Of a DNA stretch of 64,000 nucleotides, positions 1 through 13,052 are shown one piece after another (position 1 is the first letter of the stretch; each line of letters starts with the position of its first letter). This DNA is from Icerya purchasi (taxonomy: Eukaryota > Arthropoda > Insecta > Hemiptera > Monophlebidae), in contig CM077115.1 in assembly GCA_039619475.1 (NCBI GenBank), forward strand, positions 516,666,815 to 516,730,814. Reading direction: 5' to 3'. Made by a program: the position numbers and the translations under genes. The notes below the pieces were generated by a model. It searched no databases and was not told where the DNA came from. It was given only the letters and a program-made list of their open reading frames with translations.

Positions 1-1982
1 GTTGTTTTTCCTATAGTACCGCAAGGATTCAATTATAATAATACCTCTAATAATAGACACATTTTGTAATTATGTGATAAAACAACTTGTACAGAATTAT
101 TTTAATGAATTTAACAAATTTGCAACTGAAGAAATAAAATTCGGGAAAAATAATACACATTTATTATATTAAGTATAAGTAGTAAAAATATAATAGTGGA
201 TATTGTAAAAAAGCTGTAAAATGGTAATTAATATAATACCGAGTACTCAATTGTAGATGGGTTATATTAATTCAGTTATCATAATAAATCAATATTTTTA
301 GTAAATAAATGTACCCTACCCGAAGGAATTTTTCGCGAATAGGGGGGAAAACAAAACCTAAAACAAGCGTAATTTATTCTAAAAATTGAAAAAATGGATA
401 TAAAAAAGTAGTAAACTCGTCGTAGAGTAGTTAAATGCGAAAATATTTTATTTACACTGGCGACAGAGCTACTGTTTTGCATTATCGCCTGAATCGATTA
501 TCGAAGTTACAAATAGTCAGTATATGTACAATATGGTTCTTTTTTTTTTTTTTTTTTTTTTTTTTCCGACGCATTACTGCTGCCTATATTGAATATGGAA
601 GAATTTCTCGCCGATTCGCCTCCTACTAGTTCGTCAGCTAATGGTGCTGACGCGATATCCCCGATTCGGTTAGTTTATAGGGGGAAAATTCTTTCGGCGC
701 CGGGTTCGTTCTAAATTCTACAGTTGATAATAGTAAAAAAAAACTCGCAGCAATTCTATATCGTCTGCATTTCACATAATTAAGACATTTTAATTATAAC
801 GAAATACGATGTTTCATAACATAAAATTGCGCCCCTTTCGTAATAATATTTCGCATGATAACGCGTAAGAAAAAAAGAAAAAAAAAGACAGGAAGATTTT
901 TTCTTTTCGATTCTTTTGGCTCGGTATCGAAACAGAAACTGGTCCAGAAATCCTTCGGACGTTACGCTTTCTGGGGTTTTTTTTCTCTTTCGGGTTGGGG
1001 GGTTGATGGGCTTAGTGGGTTGATGGCTGGTGGCGACCGAATAAATGTAACTAATATATGGGAATCATTTAGGAGAAAGAAAAGAGACCCGAGTTCTAGA
1101 AGAAGGAAGAGAATTTTCAGTTGAACCAGCACGGACGGACGGTGGAGAGAGAACAGAGGGTAACGAAATGAAATTGATAAGAGGCGGCTTATATGTCGGT
1201 CAAACAGGGTCGTTGCTACATAACCTTGTTTGCTTAGCTCGGTGCCGACGAAGCCGGTCGCTAGACGACGACGGCCCAGCAGTTCATTTACATTATCAAA
1301 CTTCAATTGTACTACTTGTATTATTATTATCGTTTTTCCTCATTTTGTTACACCCCGCGCGTCCTCATCACATTCACCCAAGCAGCACCTTGTTCGTCAT
1401 TATAGCTGCTGGCTGCTGGTGTGACGCGTTTTTGAACGATTCCCCCCGATAACGTACACAGTTTACTTTTCTAATAATAGCTAAAAGCGGGAGGATCAGC
1501 ACAGGTGAAGATTAACCTGAGACACATTCTTTTAATATTTTCACTATTGTTAATGATTAATTGACACTGATTAGAGTTGATTGAAGGTAAAATGTGTGAA
1601 AATTTAGTAGTTTTCCGCGATACGACTATTTTTCGTGCGCTAAATGTGGGAAGTAGGCTGTAATTCTGTAATTGCACTTTTTTTGTAGAATTGCGAATGA
1701 CGAGTACAGTCGCATTATTATACACATACGGTGTTAATTAATAATAACGATAGATGCTCCGCGATGACATTGACAATGGTGTACAACGGTAGATTTTCAA
1801 TTTCTTAGTAGTTCATATGCGTGTAAAACTTAGTTTACACGATGATACACGTAAATGAATATTTAAATGGCTATTATATATCTCGTGTATAATTTACATA
1901 TAATGGACATTTAAACTCCATATATAGAGATGTTGCAAAGGAGATATCAGTTGTATCCCCTATAGGATGCATTTAAAGGTTA
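1..1982. other. AT-rich DNA without a recognised gene
   Basis: No recognisable protein or RNA gene was seen. The stretch has a run of about 25 T at 540-565 and GC-richer DNA at about 880-1450. Open frames up to 114 codons exist on both strands there (for example 962-1306 on minus, 1168-1452 on plus), but they overlap each other, are low complexity and match no family I know. They are most likely chance frames. Confidence 0.5.
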
Positions 1983-2290
1983 GTTAGCGCGGTAGCCTAG
2001 TGGTTAAGGCGCTTGGCTACTAAACCAGAGGATACGGGTTCGAGACCTGTCTCGTTCTCCAGATCCGAATCGCTCCCAAGTATATAATATCCAATCTGAA
2101 ATTGAATATTGGTTATACCAGAGAGAATTATCCGGGGGGAAAGTAAAGGCGGATAGTCCAAAAGTAGAAAGGAACTGGCGCCAGTATTCTCATCGAATCC
2201 CCATTCTTAAGTACATTATAAAAAGCTTAGCTTCACAATATCCGTTACACCTTATCAAGGATATATATGGGACCTACTTTACGACTTACC
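1983..2290 (+). repeat. tRNA-derived SINE, family 1, near full-length copy
   Basis: The 5' 75 bases look like a tRNA. There is an A-box-like stretch TAGCCTAGTGGTTAAGGC and a B-box GGTTCGAGACC at normal spacing, the internal promoter used by RNA polymerase III. A non-tRNA body of about 230 bases follows, containing AAGTAAAGGCGGATAGTCC and ending near TATATATGGGACCTACTTTAC. The body recurs at about 12.89 kb (plus) and 48.6 kb (minus), and the 48.6 kb copy also keeps part of the tRNA head. Repeated head-plus-body units of this kind are SINEs rather than tRNA genes. A clear target-site duplication was not found. Confidence 0.8.
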
Positions 2291-2996
2291 ATTCGCCGCT
2301 AATCGTTACGCAAGCTCTTTTTTTACTCCCGTTCATAAAATGTTACTCTAATGATATTGCAATAGTTAAAACGACAAAATCGATTATACAGATCTATTTA
2401 TGATGAAAACTATAGGATTTTACTACTCATTGTTTTCTGAATTCTTTTTAAAATCGAATTACCGGTGAGAGTTGCATTATCCCCCGGTGAAACTATTTGT
2501 TCATTTTTCGTCAGGTTTCATCACGGCACATTTGCAATTTAAACCACTTTCAATCTTCGATCCCTTCAACATTTTGGTCTGTTTCCATCTCTTCGAATCG
2601 GAATCTGTGTCGTTCGGCGTGCAAGTTTCGTTACTACAATATGTAATATTTGCGAGTGGGACACTCATTTCCGTATTAGCCTTGAACTTTCCCGAAATTT
2701 GTCTGCGCTAATAGTGTCCGCGCAGTGATTAAAACGATGTTGATCATATCACTGCGACAGGTTTAAGAACTGTGTAGTAGGGCTTTGGAATTCATTTTCT
2801 TTAATTATCGTATATTTTTGAAGTGTTCAAATTTATTATAAATAATTTATTTCGCATGCAACTATTCAATTATATTGCCCCAATGGGGGATCTAGAGTAT
2901 GTTATTTCGATTTTCTGTTATTATTTCCCTTTAACAAAATTTAGTTGAAAAAAAATGGCTCCTTTAAAGAAAAGGAAGTTATGCTGCCGCACCCTG

Positions 2997-3028
<32 letters not shown>

Positions 3029-5670
3029 CTAGGATTTTCAATGGACGATCTTGCATTTTCTTGCATTATATTTATTCCTCGGTTAATTTTCAATAAACAA
3101 TGAAATAAAATTTGCAATAAATAATGAAATAAAATGAATCTACGTTTCAGGCTACACTGAATTTTTAAAAAATGTTCATTTCTTACGCACTCGCGATATT
3201 TCATGTCAACCTTCCTTAATAGTAGTACTGACTAATCAATGAGAAAAAGACCTTTGTTTTTTAAATTTCCAGTATGTATATTTTTATTTTTTATTCGCTC
3301 GGTCAAAAATTAAAAACAATAAAATATTAGATTTTCTGCTTTTTAGACTTCCATATTGCTTCAGAAAAATGATTAAAGGAGTATTTATTTATTTATTTAT
3401 TTATTTATTTTTTGTCATTTATTTAGCCAAGAGCAATTTTCGTTTTGTCTAAACTAATTTCATGCGATTAGAAAAAACTTTAAGCCTTAAAAATATTTGA
3501 TTTTTATTTACTTTTTATTCTATTTTAATTAAGGAGGATTACACGAGTACGGTCTTTATCCGCGCCTAGGTTATACACGGACCTACACATTTCTTTACAT
3601 TAGACCCATTAGGCCGACAAGCTGAATGAAACCAAGGAGTCCAGTCACAGCAAAGAGAGTTCTTGTTTGGGCAGATGTTGAATGAGCCCATGAAGCGCAC
3701 TCTATGGAGACATGCGCATACCTCAGCAGTATTTATCGGCGGAACAGAGTGAGCCATTTTCCGGGTGGGTGGGTGGGGGCTTAAGAAAAGAAAATATTAG
3801 GAAATAGAGGTATGTCCTGTTTTTTTCAGACGGGGTTAACTGCTCATAGCACCGTTCTATTTGGGGGAGCCAGCGCAGATTATTTGTTGCAGGCTCTGCT
3901 TCCGGAAGAAACGTAGTTTGAGGACTGTCACAATTTCATTGTGCGAAAATTGTGTTCTGGAACGATGGGCTGGATTGGAAACATCACGACATCAACCGAG
4001 AAGAGGCCTGCAGACAATGGCATGGATCGGGAGAACCAAAGGAGTACTACTAGTATTCGGATCCTTTTGAACTTGGTGTACAAGGTGGAAAATACTTCTA
4101 GAACAATTGGTGTTTCAGGACGATCATCAGTTCGCAAGACCCGGATGGACTGTATAGAATCGGTCTCAGCAAAAATTCCGGTTGGCTGAGACTATACAAT
4201 TTTAAATAGGCTTGAACATTACTTCTCGGCGTGCGTGCAAAACAGATACATCATTCAACCGTATTACTTTAATCGAAAAAATTATCAGATGTCTCCGAAA
4301 ATATAAACTTAAAAAAATGGATCGAAATTAAACATCGGATTCGAATAAAAATACAGTCATTCAATTCTTTTTGTTTTCATTTATTTATTTTATTTATTTA
4401 TTTCTTTTGAAGCTCTCTTAAACATTGTTTCTCTACAAACCTTGCATTCTGTTTATTTCTAATATTTATACATCTACTCGATCAAAAACTAAGCCTGTAC
4501 TCTGAAATTCTCTAAAAGTGCTGGCTAAAAAGATCGTTTTAGGGTCACACACCTTCTATCGGCAAACCCTTGAATTCGAATAAACATTCAGTATGTTATT
4601 AAAAACAACGAAACAGATATTGAATTGCAAAAATAACACCGACTTGCTTCGAACCTCATCTAATACACGTTGTATATTTTAACTTTTATTTCATTGTTTA
4701 CAATTATATGCAATGTACACGTTAATTTAAATAATTTCTTTTCCAGCTTTCTGCTTGATGAAAAATTGTTCATTTAAAGCATTAATAAATAAGAGTGCAC
4801 ATTATAAATCGGTTAAAATATTACGATTATTTTCCAATTCTTACGGAATGAAATTGAATAAGAAAAAAATGTGAAGTTAATAAAAGGGCTATCCGAAAGA
4901 AATAAGTACAATAACAGCAGAACGTGTAACAGGAGGGAACTGCGGAATTTTAGAAATATTAGTTCACCCGACGAAAAGTCAACGAACGAACGAAATGCGC
5001 TCCTGCCACGTAAGAATTGAAGAGAACGGTGAATTTTCTACGGCCCCCAATCGGAGAGTGTAACAAAAGCGGATTTAATCTATTTACGCTACAAAAATAG
5101 AGCCGAAACGAACTAATACACCGGGACGCAATTGAGCAAAGTGAACGAAAGAGAGTGTCATTTTTTTATTTTATTTTATTTTGAACTGATTCTTTAGTTG
5201 CGCGTTCTGTTCTCGGAAGCTTTATTTATTTTCTTAGCGATATTTTTCTTAATCTTTTAATGTAATACGATGAATGTAACACATGTGTACATAAAAAATA
5301 TGATATTATATAGAAATGAGAAGAAGGAAAAGTAAATATTTAACATTTAAACATTTCCAGTTTTACAGCGATCGAAACTTAAAAAGAGTTGAGCAAATAA
5401 GTTTTAGGAATGACCCCCCTACCGGGTTTTATAAGAATTCTTCAGGCGCGACTCCGACAAAATTCAACAGGCAACTTACTCATTAAAAAATACTCTTACG
5501 ATAACCCATGCCGCTGCTTACATTCTTCGTTTCTATCTGTCGTTCTTTCGTTTTATTTTGCTTTGCCCTGGATATTCGTACGAAGGTAATATTAAAAATA
5601 GTTGATAAACGAACAAAACAATTGTTTATATCGGCCGGAAAGTTATATAAGTAGGCGAAGCATGACTATC
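2291..5670. other. AT-rich DNA with microsatellites, no recognised gene
   Basis: The stretch holds a (TA)n tract at 2997-3028 and an imperfect TTTA repeat near 3381-3410. Short open frames at 3566-3757 (minus, cysteine-containing, 63 codons) and 3861-4189 (plus) lie in a GC-richer patch next to a GGGT repeat near 3763-3777. I do not recognise either product, and neither is supported by splice sites or a second copy. The rest is AT-rich with no visible coding signal. Confidence 0.45.
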
Positions 5671-5671
5671 G

Positions 5672-6705
5672 AGTTTTCCTCTCTTCCACTTGGAGCCAAT
5701 TCCTCTTCTCACGGTGCAGTCAACAATGAATTTCTTCATTTATGGAATTCCTCTTTTCCTGCTCATGTATCGATTTTTTTTTTTTTTTGCTCATGTATCG
5801 ATCTTTACTGATGGTTCCAGGAGCGATGACGGCGTGCCTTTACTGCCCCGTCGCTTCGGCATTCTGAGTCCTTCTGGCGTCCTTCCTTCTGCACTATCTT
5901 TTCTGTTAAGTCGATATCGCTATTCTTCAGACTAACCTTTTATTTCCTCTTTAAGGGTTCGGACTTTAAAGGCACCCTTCAAGCCCTATACTCTCCTCCT
6001 TCACATTCCTATCATTAGTATTATTTTCTCAATTCGTTCTCTTACCTCCACTCTGCAGTGATCCCGCTCTATTCTTAATAATTTTTTTTATAGGTCCCCA
6101 GTCATTCCGGAATTGATGGCAATGACGCAGCCGATTCTTTGGCTCGTTCTGCTGGTCACCTTGATTCATTTCTCAACCATTTCCCTTCTTCAGATATTCT
6201 TTCCTTATCCACCTCCAATCACGCCAGACCTTTTGGTGGGATATTTATCCCTCCCTATTTTCTAATCGTCATTTGCATTACCGCCTTTTATTCAGCCGAT
6301 TCCTCTGCCTTGGTTCCATTCTATTCCTTTCGGTCGTCGCTCTTCTATTGTCTCCCTAATTCGTCTCCAAATCATTGTCTACTCCCCTCCTCTCGCTTTC
6401 GATTTGCTCTGTCGCCTTCTCCTTATTGTTCTCTTCACGATTATGATCCTCTCCTCATATATGTGATGCTTAACAAATTTCTATTCGAGTGTCCTGCTCT
6501 TCGTAACGAACGCTCTCTTTTATACAGTTAGCTCTTGTCATTAGGTCTCCCTACTCTCTATAACTCTTTCTTTATCCTCTCCTTTCCTTCATGTACTGCT
6601 GTCCTTTGTTGCGTCCACTTTGGACCGCCTAGTTATTTAGTTCATTAGCTTAGTTTTCCCTGTTGTTGGGCCAATGCCGCTGGTGCGCCCACAAAAAAAA
6701 AAAAA
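5672..6705 (+). mobile_element. Non-LTR retrotransposon (LINE family A), 5'-truncated dead copy
   Basis: The segment is clearly homologous to 50079-51115, the 3' half of the better preserved LINE in this window. Shared landmarks include the FTDGS start of the RNase H domain, the DAADSLARSAG stretch and the 3' end GTGCGCCCAC followed by a poly(A) run at 6692-6707. The copy begins inside the region before RNase H, so reverse transcriptase and the 5' end are missing. It carries indels and stop codons, including a 15-base T run flanked by a duplicated 14-base segment at 5761-5802. It cannot encode an active protein. Confidence 0.85.
5761..5802. repeat. Poly(T) insertion flanked by 14-bp direct repeats inside a LINE
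   Basis: GCTCATGTATCGAT occurs at 5761-5774 and again at 5789-5802, separated by a run of T. The related copy at about 50165 has this segment once and no T run. The structure therefore arose in this copy after it split from the other. It looks like the target-site duplication of an insertion that brought in only a poly(A) tail on the minus strand. Polymerase slippage or a local repair event is an alternative. Confidence 0.6.
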
Positions 6706-7134
6706 AAACCATTTAAATTAAAGATATCCTGTGTAAAACTGAAGTAATTTTTATTAGTATACATTTTGATTAAACGCTCGGCACTCAAACCTTAGATTAA
6801 GCATCGCTAATCTTTAGCCAATACGAGTTTATTTTTGTAATTTATATAATTTAAAACACCGATACTCACGCTGCCAAAATACATATAAATATTAGCTAAC
6901 TGAATACAATTTTTAGAATCGAAAAAACTATCTGTGTCGTCCAGGTGTGAAAAAAATTTCTATCGCGTTTGAAGTATATTCACTGTTATTATTTGAGATA
7001 CTTAATATATTCATCGAATTGCAAGCAAACGAAAGCGATAGGTAGAAACACATATTTATCCTGAAAAATATAATATTTTCACAGGCAAGGCATCTTTAGT
7101 TGGAAAAATAATAAAAATTACAACACGCACACCG

Positions 7135-7140
<6 letters not shown>

Positions 7141-7174
<34 letters not shown>
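7141..7174. repeat. (AT)n microsatellite
   Basis: Seventeen perfect AT dinucleotides. Confidence 0.95.
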
Positions 7175-7176
<2 letters not shown>

Positions 7177-7349
7177 CGAACAGATTATAAAAAAATACGT
7201 AGAATCGAAATATGCAAACAAAAAGAAAAAAAATCTCATGTAGAAAATTTTAAACAGACGTGTATACTTTATAAAAGAGGGAAACTTCCTGCCGAATAGA
7301 GAGCGATACGGGTTCGGATAATACAAAATTCGCTATCCAATTTCCAAAA

Positions 7350-8650
7350 GCTGCAAAATGGTCTCCCGCAAGGGAGCATACTCAGTGCATTATCCGGCCT
7401 CCTGTTGACGTACAGCTTATGTGCGGCGACGATCTGAACATGTCATACAGAACCCGACACCCGTAAACTGCTCAGAAAATAACGTTAGAAAATATCGCGG
7501 TTTGGTGCCAGCATACTGGGTTCAAATTCTCCACCTCCAAAACGTAATGCGTCGACTTCTATCGTAGAAGCCGGCTCCAACCGGTCGCACCTTACAGTTA
7601 AAATTGTATGACAACGTGTTAAAATTTCAGCCTCGCGCTACCTGTCTTGGTGTCTTTATTTTTGACTCCAGGCTGCGTGCTGGGTGGGCCATATCATAAC
7701 TCTTCACACAGGAAATGTGTGAAGTTCTTTTAAGTGCTGAAGCTACTTAACGGAAAAAAGATCGGACACACGCTACTGACGATTTATCGCGTAGTTGTCA
7801 GATGGGCTATGGATGTATACTGTTTACCGTGTGCAGCGTCAAAATCACTATACTTCGAAAACTTGATACGGTGCATCGTACTGTAATAGTACGAACGGCG
7901 TTAGGTGCTTATCCTACTAGCCCCTCACCCCCACTATACTAGTGCTGGCAGGTGAACCGCCTCTACATATCCGAGGGCAGATATGCTAGCTATAAACGAA
8001 GGGAGTAACAATAATGCAGACAAACACAAAAATCATCCTAATCTATCGATAGTCGTTTCAGGTATGCACGCTACGGTAGAGCTGGCGGGTCCCCTAGCAG
8101 ATCTAGCAAGTATGAACCTTGAAATAACCAAATTGCAACACCTGTGCCGCTAGAAAAGATTCGCTCCGTTACCGTGGACAGTGCACTACGGAAATGGAAT
8201 GAAAGCGCTGCAACAAGAAATAATTTGTGGAGGTCAAAAGCAACATCTATCCCTTAAAAACGACAGCACAGGGGAATTGCATTTATGAGAGAGCGCTTGC
8301 CCGAATCAGAATAGGTCATACTTTGCTGTTCCACTCGCACATCTTCTGATGTGCGGAACTATCAGTCTGCGAAGTCTGTGATGAACGCAGGACTGTGTAC
8401 ATCATCTGTTAATTCGAATGTAAAAAGTACTACGAAAGTTGTGGATTTCAGATACCGACGGAAGACTTTAAAAGGATGTTCTCCGGGACGATATGCTAAT
8501 AACACATAAAATACACACACACACACACACACCTTATTAATACGGAGCTAATGCGTTATCTTTAAAATCAATGTTAATTAAGTGGTCATAACCGAAAGGC
8601 AATAATAAGTGTACTTGTAAATAAAATAAAATATAATAAAGAATTAAAGC
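7350..8650 (+). mobile_element. Heavily decayed non-LTR retrotransposon (reverse transcriptase to 3' tail)
   Basis: Conceptual translation in shifting frames shows landmarks in the order expected of a LINE ORF2. These are a QGSILS-like stretch before the catalytic core (about 7370), CLGVFIFDSRL (about 7645), a gap-rich region matching the usual 'drawn from a small number of frames' thumb segment, and GEPPLHIRGQ near 7950. Near the end (about 8290-8440) comes an RIGHT..HSH-like segment with a cysteine/histidine cluster typical of LINE C-termini. Many stops and indels show an old pseudogene. A (CA)n run lies at 8512-8532, and an AATAAA-rich tail ends at about 8650. The sequence differs from family A, so this is a separate lineage. 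Confidence 0.75.
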
Positions 8651-10222
8651 TAAAACCGGATAAATACATGTAAAAGACACTATATAAAATCACTATTGAA
8701 AACGTCGTAATATAAAATGATTATAGGCCTCTCTGAGGGGATAAATATATTTCTATTTATCGCTTCGTTTGTTTGCTTAAATATATTATTTCAAATAATT
8801 ATTTCCAGCAAACGGACGCGAATAAAATACCTCTTTTGTATTATTCCCGTGTTCATCTCTTGAAAATGTTACGAATATTTGTCGATATATACCTAGATAG
8901 ATGGTAGAAGAGGAGACGCGTATAAAATTTAAATATCAGTAACCGCACTGCACAAAATTAAATAAGTTTTGTCTCGAACAGTTTAGCATACATTACTACT
9001 CAACAACACTGTCGTCTAAATGTAAACATTTACGGACAAGCTAAGAAGACAGAATTCAACGATAAAATTCGAAAAAAGCGTTTGTTATTAAGGGTCGTCG
9101 TCGTCGTGGTCGTCAGACGGTCGGCTGTTATCAACACAATTTTAAGACTGACGATTAAAGTGGAAGAAAAGGAAGCAATCAGGTATTCGGATGCTTAAGA
9201 GAAGTTTTTCAACCCTGTCACACAAGTCCTTTTGATCGGTCCACAAAAGCGTCACGTCTTGCAATAATGCTTATATTGGATCGTTTTCTTATTTATTAAG
9301 ACGGGAAGAAATAATGGTTTCCTTTTCCTACCATCGCGTGTCGCAGATTACATTTTTAATCGATTAAAAAACAAAGACATAAAAAATAAGAAAAAAAAAA
9401 TTTGTTCTGTTTTTTTCAAATTGTTCGCGGCAATGAAAACATTTTCTTTCCTCATTCGCGCCGGGGAGCGACTTAGAAAGCTGTCAGTTGAACAACGCGT
9501 TCACAATCGCAGTCATAATTCATTTTGAAATGTTCGGGAGCTTTTCTTGACAACTTTATTTACCGGCCAACTCGCGGACGGAGGGAATCTCCTTCCAGAT
9601 GAAAGCGCTGAAGCATTTTCCTCCAGCCCTCTGACGTGACTGCAAAAATCCCTGGAACATTGTAATCATTTTCATTGGCTTTTCATTTTAATTTCAAAAA
9701 TCGAAAGAACCAATTTCGAACAGTGCTCTGGGGAGAGGTTTTATCATTTCTAAAACTTGCCTAGGTAGGGACCTCATCATGCGATTTCCATTGTAAATTT
9801 TAGAAATTGCAGCTGTCAATATCTTCCGAGCAAAAAATGTACGCATCATCATCACGAAAAATGATTAAAAACAAATACGGCGTTTGATTTGTTTTCAATC
9901 GATTTAATTTCTTATTTAAAAATGTTCTGCAACATTTACGAGTGCTATAGTTAAAATTATTCAACAGTAAAAGAGTACCGGACATTTTTACAATGATAAA
10001 CGAAAAACGTAGGTGTGGGCTATTTTTTGCATCCTGTAAAAAATTATATTAAATTTTCGAAAAAATAAATACCTATTTAAAATAACTATCGGGGATATAT
10101 AATAGATTCCAAACAAACTAGATTATTTTATTATTGTTGCTTATTATTGCTTATTAATTATTATTATTATTAATATAACTTATTAATTATCATTACTAAT
10201 ATTACTGATTTATTATTATTAC

Positions 10223-10260
<38 letters not shown>

Positions 10261-11100
10261 ATTATTATTAATTATTGTAACGAAGATTAGGTTGAAAAAA
10301 AATGTGGGAAGATTAAGAAGTTTTTAAATTCTTGGTCTTGGTGTGATACCAAAAATATTCAGTGACTGACTGCGCAGCGAATATAGCGAGAGATAAACGG
10401 ACATAGCAACGAGCTGATTCATTCGGCTGAGATGAAAGTAACCGATATAATGATAAAAATCGACTGGATGCATCGGTGCAGTTATTCGTTGCACAACTAA
10501 TGAGTACGTTGAATTGTATAATAGTCACATTTTAGCCGATTTAGGAATCGACTGTAATCCTATTGATCTTTGGGCGCCACTTTTATTAGTCTTTCGCTTG
10601 CTGCCAGGGTCGATGACACACATTCTAAAGCCTGTTTACAATTCGCCGGGCGACATTTTCCCGCGATCCTTTATACAGTTTTGTGTTTCCTTATTAGATA
10701 CGTGTGCGTGCAACATATTTTATCTTGCCCCCTGGACAATCAGTCTTTTCGTCAATGCCACATTTCTGGTAATATAATGATTCGCTCGCCAAGATTACAA
10801 CAATTATCTTTCGCACTTTTTTCTCCCAACGTGCGTGACTGTCTAACGAAAATACCAGCGCCTACACCCTAAACTGATCCTATTTTCGTACAGTTCGCGT
10901 GATAGACACGTCTCAATCACGACAGTATAGACGCCCTACTACTATTCTGACCAACGAGATGCAATACCAAAAAAAAAAAAAAAAAAAAACTAAAAAAAAA
11001 ACTTTACTGCTAACGTTTCGAACTGTTAATCTCGCCTCTCCACCAAAATATTGAGGATATACATTCAATATAAAACCGGTCAAAGGACGCTGGAAATTAA
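8651..11100. other. AT-rich DNA, no recognised gene
   Basis: Contains a GTC-rich patch near 9094-9125, an imperfect ATT trinucleotide tract around 10140-10275 and an A run near 10971-10990. ORFs at 10514-10872 are short and unrecognised. Confidence 0.45.
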
Positions 11101-11105
11101 GTTAC

Positions 11106-11215
11106 CAGAATAACTCAGAATAACTCTGAATAACTCTGAATAACAACTCTGAATAACAACTCTGAATAACTCTGAATAACCAAGAATAAGCAAGAATAAC
11201 CCAGAATAACCCAGA
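11106..11215. repeat. Minisatellite of about 10-bp units
   Basis: Successive imperfect copies of TCTGAATAAC and related units (CAGAATAAC, CAAGAATAAC) run for about 110 bases. Some units are lengthened by AACAAC insertions. Confidence 0.85.
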
Positions 11216-11405
11216 AAGCGGTAGATTTTCCAGTAGGATACGTTTTTTTCTACGAGGTCATCAGTACCGCCATTATCAGATTGCGCAAAATTTCCTTTCC
11301 AGCTTCAACCTGTTTGTCCACTGGAAAAAATGAAAAGAATAACCGGAATATTATCGGCAAAGAAATTACCGGTTTCCGTACCTCACCGTTTACTAAAGGG
11401 AGCGT

Positions 11406-11588
11406 TTACATATTTACACGTTGTTGCACTCGGGCAACTTCTTGAACAGCATTGTTAGAGAGTACTTCCTCATTACTTCGTAAGTGTAAAAATTGTTGAA
11501 CTACATCTGGGCAAAATAAACCCCCTTTTTGTCGATAGATTCTAATCGAAAAGTAGAAAAACTTAATAACAGTCGTTTCTGCGGCCAT
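11406..11588 (-). other. Open frame of 60 codons, unrecognised
   Basis: The minus-strand frame begins with ATGGCCGCAG in a good translation context and ends in a stop, with a balanced charged composition (SNEEVLSNNAVQEVARVQQR near the C-terminus) unlike the surrounding low-complexity frames. It could be a short exon or a transposon remnant. No family was recognised and no second exon could be linked to it. Downstream on the minus strand the frame closes at once. Confidence 0.2.
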
Positions 11589-12429
11589 TTCCAGCTGCTC
11601 GGGAGAAAATTCAAATTTTGATAATCAGCTAGGGCGTCCAACAATTTTTAATCTAGTTAAATTTAATACGTATATAAATCAATCCTTCGGAGACCTCACC
11701 ATGTGCCGTTTCCTTCCGGATGATAGTGAAACTTAGAGAAAAGTAAACTTTAAGCATCAAAAAGTAACAAAAAAGTTTTTTCACAATTAGCCCTGACCCA
11801 AGAATGACGTTGTCATTATTATATCCTATAATGAGAACAAAAATAATTATATTTATTCTTAGGTGTTATAAAATTTTTTCAATAAAATAGCCGCCCCACA
11901 CCGCTACTGGTATTATATACACAATTCACCGAAATTATCGCGATCCATCATTTAATCGTATTTAATGCTAATATCTCGGGAAGCCGTAACATTTCTTCAA
12001 TATCGCACCTTTCAAATAAATTTGTAGTATTTCTTGAAAGAGTTGACAATTATATAGAGTCCACGTAATTTTTCGACTTCTAATGTGTTTGCGATTTTCA
12101 GACGTTCGACAAATCGGCATCAGCATTCTTTGCACCTTACCGAAAATCCTAATTTTTATTTATAACCATTAAATGCTAGGGATGTTCGAACACGTGTTTT
12201 GCTTTGGATATCGATTCCAGCAGAATAGCTCAAATATTCGCTATATCGGATTTTTTTTTTCAAATCAACCTCACTACATTAAAAAAGTCGAAAAACTTTA
12301 TTTCAACAGCTGGATGAAGTTTACCGCGTGAAATATTATATGAATTTTAAAAATGGAAGAAACACGCCGATTTACTATTCATTCGGTTCACTGATTAGTG
12401 TGATTTCTCTCTTTATTGTTTTAATTTAT
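11589..12429. other. AT-rich DNA, nothing recognised
   Basis: No coding signal, RNA gene or repeat of note is visible. Confidence 0.45.
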
Positions 12430-12619
12430 TCCGGTAGCACATTGACTTCTGGGGTCTTCCTACTCCATATTGCGCCTCTTATGTCCTATCCTTTTCCTCT
12501 CCACAGATTGTTCCTATTATTTGTTCCTTTCTCCTAACAACATATATCGTATGAAGATATGATTGATTCCTTCCTATTCTAATTGTTTCTGGGTAAAGGT
12601 CCCCGGTTGACAGGCTCAC

Positions 12620-12651
<32 letters not shown>
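12430..12651 (+). mobile_element. 3' end of a LINE related to family A
   Basis: The segment has the pyrimidine-rich 3' coding region seen at the end of family A. GGTCTTCCTACTCC here corresponds to GGTCTCCCTACTCC at 50948-50961, and the following cytosine/thymine-rich stretch is similar in order. It ends in GGCTCACC followed by about 30 A at 12620-12650, as expected of a retroposed 3' terminus. Only some 220 bases are recognisable. Confidence 0.5.
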
Positions 12652-12652
<1 letters not shown>

Positions 12653-12885
12653 CTTCTTCAAAGCGACCAATTATTTTAGATTGTGTATACCTTTCCGCCA
12701 TCAGTTTTTTTCACCTCTATCGGGGCCGTAAATGTCTATTCCCCTGTTCCAATTACACGCTCACTGGAATATGAAAATCCTCCTCATCGAATTTTGTTAA
12801 TGTATATAATCTCTCGCACTAAATTTCACACGTGTTTTTTTTCTTTTCTTTTTTATTTTTGTAAAATATTCATATTAAGTTATAT

Positions 12886-13052
12886 TATCTGGGGGAAAGT
12901 AAAGGCGGATAGTCCAAAAGTAGAAAGGAACTGGTCCCAGTATTTTCATCAGATCCCCCCCATTAGAGATCCTTAAATACATTATGAAAAGCTTAACTTC
13001 GCAATATCCGTTATACCTTATCAAGGATATATATATATAGGACTTACTTTAC
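12886..13052 (+). repeat. tRNA-derived SINE, family 1, 5'-truncated copy
   Basis: The body matches the copy at 1983-2290 from GGGGGAAAGTAAAGGCGG through AGTCCAAAAGTAGAAAGG, and on to the shared tail GGACTTACTTTAC. The tRNA-like head with A and B boxes is absent. This is the usual result of incomplete target-primed reverse transcription. Confidence 0.8.

Noticed and set aside
962..1306. 114-codon minus-strand gene
   Set aside because: Overlaps open frames on the other strand, is low complexity and matches nothing known.
1985..2065. Stand-alone tRNA gene
   Set aside because: It has A and B boxes, but the acceptor stem does not pair cleanly and the same head is attached to a repeated body (1983 and 48.6 kb), so it is a SINE head.
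3566..4189. Cysteine-containing frames suggesting zinc fingers
   Set aside because: Spacing of Cys and His does not fit a known finger, and no second copy or splice support was found.
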